Below are positions 5,691 through 10,165 of a stretch of 10,165 nucleotides of DNA, one piece after another. The DNA is taken from contig CAIZOZ010000570.1 of the NCBI GenBank assembly GCA_903934745.1, positions 1-10,165 of the forward strand, read 5' to 3'. Origin of the DNA: an uncultured cyanobacterium (GTDB taxonomy: Bacteria > Cyanobacteriota > Cyanobacteriia > PCC-6307 > Cyanobiaceae). Position numbers and translations under genes: made by a program. Numbering within the stretch: the first letter of the stretch is position 1; each line of letters starts with the position of its first letter. The notes under the pieces were generated by a model. That model was not told the DNA's origin and searched no databases. It saw only the letters and a program-made list of their open reading frames with translations.

Positions 5691-7532
5691 ATGCTCCGCT
5701 TCGCCCAAACTCTCGATCGCCAGCTGGGCGCGGCCCTGGAGCGGGCCTTCCCGGCGGCGGCCGCCGCGGCGATCGCCGCCGGTCGCCGCCTGGATCCCCA
5801 GCTGGTGGCGGCGAGCAAGCCCGAATTCGGCGATTTTCAGGCCAATGGCGCCCTGGCCCTGGCCAAATCCCTGCAGCAGGCTCCCCGGCAGGTGGCCACG
5901 GCGTTGCTGGCCGAGCTGGAGGCTGATCCGGCCTTTGCCGCCCTGTGCCTGCCGCCGCAGATCGCCGGGCCCGGCTTCCTCAATCTCACCCTGCGGCCCG
6001 AGCTGCTGGCGGCCGAGCTGCGCCGGCGGCTGGGGGATCCGCGGCTGGGGGTGCCGCTGGTTGAGGGGCAGAGCGCTGCGGCCAGGCCGCCGGTGATTGT
6101 GGACTTCTCCAGTCCCAACATCGCCAAGGAGATGCATGTGGGGCATCTGCGCTCGACGATCATCGGCGACGCCCTGGCGCGGGTGCTGGAGTTCCGCGGC
6201 CATCCGGTGCTGCGGCTCAATCATGTGGGCGACTGGGGCACCCAGTTCGGCATGCTGATCACCCATCTCAAGCAGGTGGCTCCTGAGGCGCTCAGCACGG
6301 CCGATGCGGTGGATCTGGGTGATCTGGTGGCCTTTTACCGCCAGGCCAAGCAGCGCTTCGATGCCGATGAGGTCTTCCAGGCCACGGCTCGCGAGGAGGT
6401 GGTGAAACTGCAGAGCGGCGATCCGGTGAGCCGCCGCGCCTGGCAGCTGCTCTGTGATCAGTCGCGGCGGGAGTTCGAGCAGATCTACGGGCGCCTCGAC
6501 ATCCGCCTCAGCGAACGGGGTGAATCCTTCTACAACCCCTACCTCGCCGCTGTTGTCGCCGATCTGGAGACCGCTGGTCTGCTGGTGGTGGATGCGGGGG
6601 CGAAGTGTGTCTTCCTCGAAGGGATGCAGGGCAAGGATGGCAATCCCTTGCCGGTGATCGTGCAGAAGAGCGATGGCGGCTTCAACTACGCCACCACCGA
6701 TCTGGCGGCGATTCGCTATCGCTTCGCGGCGCCCCCGGCGGGCGATGGCGCCGGCTGGGTGATCTACGTGACCGATGCCGGCCAGGCCCATCACTTCGCC
6801 GGCGTGTTCCAGGTGGCCCGCCGCGCCGGCTGGATCCCTGAAGGCGCCCGGGTGGAGCATGTGCCCTTCGGGCTGGTGCAGGGTGACGACGGCAAGAAGC
6901 TCAAAACCCGCTCCGGTGACACGGTGCGGCTCAAGGATCTGCTTGATGAGGCGGTGGAGCGCTGTGAGGCCGATCTGCGCCGGCGCCTGGCGGAGGAAGG
7001 CCGCCAGGAAGATGACAATTTCGTGCATCAGGTGGCGGCCACGGTGGGGCTGGCGGCGGTGAAGTACGCCGATCTCAGCACCAATCGCCTCACCAACTAT
7101 CAGTTCAGCTTTGATCGGATGCTGGCCCTGCAGGGCAACACGGCCCCCTATCTGCTCTATGCGGTGGTGCGTATCGCCGGCATCGCCCGCAAGGGTGGCG
7201 ATCTGGGGGATGGCGCAGCCACCAGTGCCGAGCCGCAGGCGGCCTTCCCCGATCCCCTGCTGTTCAGCGAACCGCAGGAGTGGGCGCTGGTGCGGGAGCT
7301 GCTGAAGCTGGATACGGTGATCGCCGAGGTGGAGCAGGAGCTGCTGCCCAACCGGCTCTGCAGCTATCTGTTTGAGCTCAGCCAGGTGTTCAACCGCTTC
7401 TACGACCAGGTGCCGGTGCTCAAGGCTGAGCCGGCCGCCCGCGCCTCCCGCCTCGCCCTCTGTCGCCTCAGCGCCGACACGCTGAAGCTGGGGCTGGGCT
7501 TGCTGGGGATTGCGACGCTGGAGCGGATGTGA
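5691..7532 (+). CDS. argS: Arginyl-tRNA synthetase (class I)
   Basis: ArgS charges tRNA-Arg with arginine using ATP in the cytosol. The N-terminal Add1 domain begins LRFAQTLDRQLGAALERAFP and includes PEFGDFQANGALALAK. The catalytic core has FSSPNIAKEMHVGHLRSTI, whose HVGH (149-152) is the class I HIGH signature, then NHVGDWGTQFGML. The KMSKS region is the degenerate ArgS form GDDGKKLKTRSGD (398-410). The DALR anticodon-binding domain ends in ...ATLERM, a typical ArgS terminus. The length is 613 aa from ATG 5691. An upstream in-frame ATG at 5658 would add 11 residues (MQVPRRLFLLP) that do not resemble the family start; neither has a good ribosome-binding site. The gap to grrM is 122 nt (89 nt from 5658), so grrM and argS could share a transcript, but nothing shows it. 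Confidence 0.97.
   Translation: MLRFAQTLDRQLGAALERAFPAAAAAAIAAGRRLDPQLVAASKPEFGDFQANGALALAKSLQQAPRQVATALLAELEADPAFAALCLPPQIAGPGFLNLTLRPELLAAELRRRLGDPRLGVPLVEGQSAAARPPVIVDFSSPNIAKEMHVGHLRSTIIGDALARVLEFRGHPVLRLNHVGDWGTQFGMLITHLKQVAPEALSTADAVDLGDLVAFYRQAKQRFDADEVFQATAREEVVKLQSGDPVSRRAWQLLCDQSRREFEQIYGRLDIRLSERGESFYNPYLAAVVADLETAGLLVVDAGAKCVFLEGMQGKDGNPLPVIVQKSDGGFNYATTDLAAIRYRFAAPPAGDGAGWVIYVTDAGQAHHFAGVFQVARRAGWIPEGARVEHVPFGLVQGDDGKKLKTRSGDTVRLKDLLDEAVERCEADLRRRLAEEGRQEDDNFVHQVAATVGLAAVKYADLSTNRLTNYQFSFDRMLALQGNTAPYLLYAVVRIAGIARKGGDLGDGAATSAEPQAAFPDPLLFSEPQEWALVRELLKLDTVIAEVEQELLPNRLCSYLFELSQVFNRFYDQVPVLKAEPAARASRLALCRLSADTLKLGLGLLGIATLERM
5769..5776. repeat. HIP1 octamer GCGATCGC
   Basis: Exact copy near the start of argS, within the longer palindrome GGCGATCGCC. 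Confidence 0.8.
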
Positions 7533-7615
7533 GGGTGCTGGCGGCAGGGGGGCGTCAGATAGCCAGTGATTGGCAAGCGCAGCGTTGAACTACCGTCCCC
7601 CCCGCGCCGGAGCCA

Positions 7616-7909
7616 TCAGCAGTTCACAAGCGGCTGGATGGCATCGAGCACCTCAGCCAGTTCGGCGCTGGCCACTTCGGTGTCGTGAGCGGCCTGGGCG
7701 CGCAGCCAATAGCCAGGGCTGAGCCCTAGCACGCGGCATAGTCGCAGGTCGGTGTCGGCCGTGATCGCCCGCTGGCCCGCAATGATCTCGCAGATGCGGG
7801 AAGCAGGCACCCCGATGGCCTTGGCAAGCCGGTACTGGCTGATGCCCAGAGGTTCGAGGAACTCCTCGAGGAGAAGTTCGCCTGGGGTGATCGGAGCGAG
7901 ATGATTCAT
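7616..7909 (-). CDS. higA: HigA-family antitoxin (XRE-type HTH)
   Basis: This 97-aa protein starts MNHLAPITPGELLLEEFLEP, the standard opening of HigA addiction-module antidotes. It has an XRE helix-turn-helix near residues 24-45 (SQYRLAKAIGVPASRICEII) and the family segment RAITADTDLRLCRVLGLSPGYWLRAQAAHD. HigA neutralises HigB and usually represses the operon. It lies 10 nt downstream of higB on the - strand, in toxin-first order as usual for hig loci. A longer frame reaches an upstream start at 7957, but that overlaps higB and lacks family similarity, so ATG at 7909 is chosen. The last residues (AELAEVLDAIQPLVNC) look normal, so the gene appears intact. Confidence 0.93.
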   Translation of the reverse strand: MNHLAPITPGELLLEEFLEPLGISQYRLAKAIGVPASRICEIIAGQRAITADTDLRLCRVLGLSPGYWLRAQAAHDTEVASAELAEVLDAIQPLVNC

Positions 7910-7919
7910 GGGGAGCGGT

Positions 7920-8198
7920 TCAGTGGTAGTCAACGATCTCAACATCTTCCGGGCCACTGTCCGACCAGAGAAAACAGAGGCGGTACTGGTCGTTGATGCG
8001 GATGCTGTGCTGACCGGCCCGATCGCCCCGCAAGGCTTCGAGCCGGTTGCCCGGTGGAATGCGCAGGTCGTCGAGCCGACCAGCGATCTCCAGTTGTCTC
8101 AGCTTGCGGCGGGCCACCCGCTCGAAGGCCTGGAAGCGAGGCACGGCCCAACCGCTTGAGAGCGCTTTGGTGTCGGCGCATCGGAACGACCGGATCAT
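7920..8198 (-). CDS. higB: HigB-family toxin (RelE/ParE superfamily mRNA endoribonuclease)
   Basis: The 92-aa product matches the HigB/RelE killer type: MIRSFRCADTKAL, a basic helix (RVARRKLRQLEIAG), LDDLRIPPGNRLEALRGDR, GQHSIRINDQYRLCF and a terminal EDVEIVDYH. Family members cleave mRNA, often at translating ribosomes, and are held inactive by HigA. It precedes higA by 10 nt. The frame is open far upstream (to 8687), but family similarity begins at the ATG at 8198, with GAGG (8200-8203 on the - strand) at short spacing. TATTAT just upstream (about 8205-8210, - strand) is -10-like, but no matching -35 is seen. The gene looks complete and probably functional. It is oriented against argS and divergent from the aminotransferase. 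Confidence 0.92.
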   Translation of the reverse strand: MIRSFRCADTKALSSGWAVPRFQAFERVARRKLRQLEIAGRLDDLRIPPGNRLEALRGDRAGQHSIRINDQYRLCFLWSDSGPEDVEIVDYH

Positions 8199-8299
8199 CG
8201 CCTCATAATAGTTCCGCCACGCAGAATGCCCTGCCTGTCTTGACCCGCTCGGCTTTGGGTCGCTGAGGGAGGCCGTGCAACCGCTCACGCCGCCCACAG

Positions 8300-8400
8300 C
8301 TCCCGCTGGAAAAGGCATCGCCTTCGAGGGCTTCGCGCTCCAGCAGCGTGATCGCCTGCGTCTGGTTGGCGAGGCGCTGCAGGCTCCTAGCGTCGGGGCA
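8300..8400 (-). pseudogene. Possible relic of an FtsH-like C-terminal tail
   Basis: On the - strand this intergenic stretch reads, in one frame, DARSLQRLANQTQAITLLER and then EALEGDAF. That resembles the end of FtsH proteases, where a helix of the form AxxLL...LLExETLxGdxF closes the protein. No upstream FtsH sequence (AAA or HEXXH motifs) is present, and the frame runs into the aminotransferase coding region. If real it is only a 30-residue remnant, perhaps carried in with higBA. It may be a chance match. The rest of the 225-bp gap (8199-8423) shows no gene and should hold the divergent promoters of higB and the aminotransferase. Confidence 0.2.
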
Positions 8401-8423
8401 CGGACAGATTCGTTGTTGCTTCG

Positions 8424-9830
8424 ATGGCCCAACCGCTGCCCAACTCCGTCGAGGTGCCGCTGACACCCGGTGTTGGGGTCGCTCCCGCTGGTCCGGCGCC
8501 CTTGGCGCTGACGCCCTTGGCGCTGGCGCCCTCGGCGCCGCCGGCCCGGCCCGAGGTGGAACATCTCCAGGCCTACAGCGCCCCGCTGGAAGGCCGACGC
8601 GGCCTGCTGCGGCTGGATTTCAACGAGAACACGGTGGGGCCGAGTCCCAAGGTGGTGGAGGCGATCCGGGCCATGCCGGCCGATCACTACGCCATCTATC
8701 CCGAATATGACGGCCTGCGGGAGGCCGTGGTGGCGTCACTGGCGGCGGCTGCGGCTGATGGTGTGGCGGCGAGTGAAGGCGTCGCGCTGGCAGGGGCAGG
8801 CCCAGGGGGTGGTTTCGGGCTCACTGCGGCCCATATCGGCCTGTTCAACGGGGTTGATGCGGCGATTCATGCGCTGTTCCACGCCTATGGCGACCGGGGC
8901 GATCGCCTGCTCACCACCAGTCCCACCTTTGGCTACTACAGCCCCTGCGCCCAGATGCAGGGCATGGCGATCGAGGCGATCCCCTACGGGGAGCCCGATT
9001 TCGCCTTCCCGCTGCAGGCACTGACGGCTGCCCTGCTGCGGCCCGGGGTGGCGCCGCCCAAGCTGCTGCTGATCTGTAACCCCAACAATCCCACCGGCAC
9101 CCGCCTGGCCCCGGAGCGGATCCTGGCCTTGGCGGCGGCGGCGCCCCAGACCCTGGTGGTGGTGGATGAGCTCTACGAGGCCTTCACCGGCGACAGTGTG
9201 CTGCCCGGCCTGCTGGCTGCTGGTCTGGCCCCCGCAGCGAAGGGACTGGCGGCTCAGGGCGTGGCGGTTCAGGCGCCAGTCGGCTCCAGCCTGGGCTCGG
9301 AGGCCGGTCGCGCCTCTGCCGCTGCCCCCTCCGGTTCGGGTGGCGGCGATCCCTTCGCCGCCTGCCCCAACCTGCTGGTGTTGCGCTCTTTGGCCAAAAC
9401 GGCCGGCCTGGCGGGCTTGCGGATCGGCTTTGCGATCGGCGCCCCGGCGGTGGTCGATCGCCTCAGCCGTGTCACCGGCCCCTACGACATCAACAGCCTG
9501 GCGGTGACGGCCGCCCTGGCCGCTCTCGCCGACCAGGCCTATGTGGACGCCTATGTGGCTGAGGTGTCCCGGGCCCGCGCCTGGTTGGTGGAGCAGCTGG
9601 TCGCGGCCGGGGTGCGGCATCACGTGGCCGGCGGCAACTATCTGCTGATCTGGCCCAGGGCCGATGCGGCTGTGGTGGAGGCGCGTCTGCGCCAGGCCGG
9701 CATCCTGGTGCGCTCGATGGCCGGCAAGCCGCTGGTCGATGGCAGCCTGCGGGTGAGTCTCGGCCTTCGGGAGCAGATGGAGCAGTTCTGGGCGGCCTAT
9801 GCCGCCATCGAGGCCCTGCAGCTCGCCTGA
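8424..9830 (+). CDS. hisC: PLP-dependent class I/II aminotransferase, histidinol-phosphate aminotransferase type
   Basis: This fold-type I PLP enzyme probably transfers an amino group between glutamate and imidazole-acetol phosphate (histidine pathway) or an aromatic 2-oxo acid; substrate choice cannot be read with certainty. Motifs: RLDFNENTVGPSP (from about residue 64), YPEYDGLREAV, SPTFGYY, NPNNPTG (219-225), VVVDELYEAF with PLP-nitrogen-binding D248, RSLAKTAGLAGLRIG with Schiff-base K325 and phosphate-binding R333, and VRSMAGKPLVDGSLRVSLG near the end. At 468 aa it is about 100 longer than typical HisC (350-370). The excess lies in a Pro/Ala-rich N terminus with three PLAL-like repeats and in an Ala/Gly/Ser-rich insertion at about 266-313, between D248 and K325. 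The active-site set is complete. The start at ATG 8424 is plausible; the fold itself begins near residue 46. The hisC symbol is a best guess. Confidence 0.85.
   Translation: MAQPLPNSVEVPLTPGVGVAPAGPAPLALTPLALAPSAPPARPEVEHLQAYSAPLEGRRGLLRLDFNENTVGPSPKVVEAIRAMPADHYAIYPEYDGLREAVVASLAAAAADGVAASEGVALAGAGPGGGFGLTAAHIGLFNGVDAAIHALFHAYGDRGDRLLTTSPTFGYYSPCAQMQGMAIEAIPYGEPDFAFPLQALTAALLRPGVAPPKLLLICNPNNPTGTRLAPERILALAAAAPQTLVVVDELYEAFTGDSVLPGLLAAGLAPAAKGLAAQGVAVQAPVGSSLGSEAGRASAAAPSGSGGGDPFAACPNLLVLRSLAKTAGLAGLRIGFAIGAPAVVDRLSRVTGPYDINSLAVTAALAALADQAYVDAYVAEVSRARAWLVEQLVAAGVRHHVAGGNYLLIWPRADAAVVEARLRQAGILVRSMAGKPLVDGSLRVSLGLREQMEQFWAAYAAIEALQLA
8496..8540 (+). repeat. Three 15-bp tandem units in the aminotransferase N terminus
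   Basis: GCGCCCTTGGCGCTG (8496-8510), ACGCCCTTGGCGCTG (8511-8525) and GCGCCCTCGGCGCCG (8526-8540) are in frame and encode APLAL, TPLAL and APSAP. The block precedes the conserved fold and looks like a slippage-expanded, probably disordered extension. Confidence 0.85.
8899..8906. repeat. HIP1 octamer GCGATCGC
   Basis: Exact copy inside the aminotransferase gene, within the longer palindrome GGCGATCGCC. Confidence 0.8.
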
Positions 9831-9943
9831 GCCCGAGCGGACCGCACGCTTTCGGCTGCTGAGCTGGGGCGGCTGGCCTCGGGGCTTCGCGGCCATCGGT
9901 TTCGATGCAATCAGCTTTCCGGCAATCGGTGCTGCCGATCAGA
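9831..9943. other. Convergent intergenic gap, no gene seen
   Basis: The 113-bp gap separates the converging aminotransferase (+) and hydrolase (-) genes. It contains a short hairpin ATCGG-TGCTG-CCGAT (9925-9939) with a 5-bp stem and no T-tract on either side. A bidirectional terminator would be expected here, but nothing convincing is visible. Confidence 0.4.
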
Positions 9944-10165
9944 TCAGCGCAGCACCTCGATCACGGTGGCCTCACCCAGGGGCGGCCTCAGGCTGAGGGA
10001 GTTGCCGCTGCGCACCACCTTGGCGGGGGCCATCGCCTTCAGGAAGGGCTCGATCGAGCCAAGATCGCAGCTGGCCGAGGGGGCGGCGTTGCGGTACTGC
10101 ACCGGAATCACCCGCCTTGGTTGCAGCTCGCGCACCACGGCGGCGGCCTCTTCGCCGGTGTAGAC
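9944..10165 (-). CDS. C-terminal part of a probable MBL-fold metallo-hydrolase (partial)
   Basis: The frame enters from the right edge and stops at 9946-9944, giving 73 residues: VYTGEEAAAVVRELQPRRVI, then PVQYRNAAPSASCDLGSIEP and FLKAMAPAKVVRSGNSLSLR, ending in TVIEVLR. The pattern of a Glu/Ala-rich helix, a VIP-x-x-Y strand and a closing helix plus strands is that of the end of UlaG-like metallo-beta-lactamase-fold hydrolases. The metal-binding HxHxDH motif would lie outside the window. The VIP-x-x-Y strand carries Gln (VIPVQY) where many relatives have a metal-binding His. Family-level only; substrate unknown. It converges on the aminotransferase. Confidence 0.6.
   Translation of the reverse strand, partial: VYTGEEAAAVVRELQPRRVIPVQYRNAAPSASCDLGSIEPFLKAMAPAKVVRSGNSLSLRPPLGEATVIEVLR

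Noticed and set aside
5640..7028. 462-codon - strand open frame opposite argS
   Set aside because: Shadow of argS; no recognisable domain.
7540..7608. Terminator between argS and higA from the G-run (7547-7552) and C-run (7597-7603)
   Set aside because: The stem would have three mismatches, a loop of more than 40 nt and no T-tract; too weak to list as a feature.
7920..8687. Longer 255-aa version of HigB
   Set aside because: Only the last 92 residues match the family; the upstream part is the antisense of the aminotransferase start and the intergenic gap.
8736..9896. 386-codon - strand open frame opposite the aminotransferase
   Set aside because: Shadow frame with biased composition; the + strand carries the full PLP motif set.

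Overview
The window is GC-rich (roughly two thirds G+C by eye), densely packed and bacterial. The gene set points to a high-GC picocyanobacterium of the Cyanobium/Synechococcus type. The main reason is a complete GrrP-GrrA-GrrM cassette, a family described almost only from cyanobacteria. Three exact copies of the cyanobacterial octamer GCGATCGC (HIP1) agree with this. The taxonomic placement is inference; no rRNA or other marker is present.

Left part (1-2847): the last codons of an unidentified gene overlap a small 62-residue hypothetical gene. These are followed by mnmE (tRNA U34-modifying GTPase) and nadC (quinolinate phosphoribosyltransferase), all on the + strand. Short perfect hairpins without T-tracts lie before and after mnmE and after nadC. 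A 21-bp tandem duplication lies just ahead of nadC.

Centre (2981-5568): this is the most interesting region, a ribosomally made, radical-SAM-modified peptide (RiPP) cassette. grrP encodes a secreted orphan solute-binding-like protein. grrA encodes a 136-residue precursor with a signal-peptide-like N terminus, a conserved leader helix and a C-terminal array of nine Asn-Gly-Gly-Phe-X pentapeptides. grrM encodes a radical SAM/SPASM maturase that starts 5 nt after grrA. The precursor tail holds ten aromatic-X-Asn triplets (one WGN, nine FxN) at exact five-residue spacing, each a candidate three-residue cyclophane. No dedicated exporter, protease or permease is visible.

Right part (5691-10165): argS (arginyl-tRNA synthetase, +) is followed on the - strand by a complete toxin-antitoxin pair of the HigB/HigA type. 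Then comes a class I/II aminotransferase of the HisC type (+) with an odd Ala/Gly/Ser-rich internal insertion. A - strand gene for a probable MBL-fold hydrolase runs off the right edge. Between higB and the aminotransferase lies a short stretch whose - strand translation resembles the C-terminal tail of FtsH proteases, possibly a relic.

Overall, housekeeping genes (tRNA modification, NAD synthesis, aminoacylation, amino-acid metabolism) flank two accessory modules: the grr RiPP cassette between nadC and argS, and the higBA module between argS and the aminotransferase.
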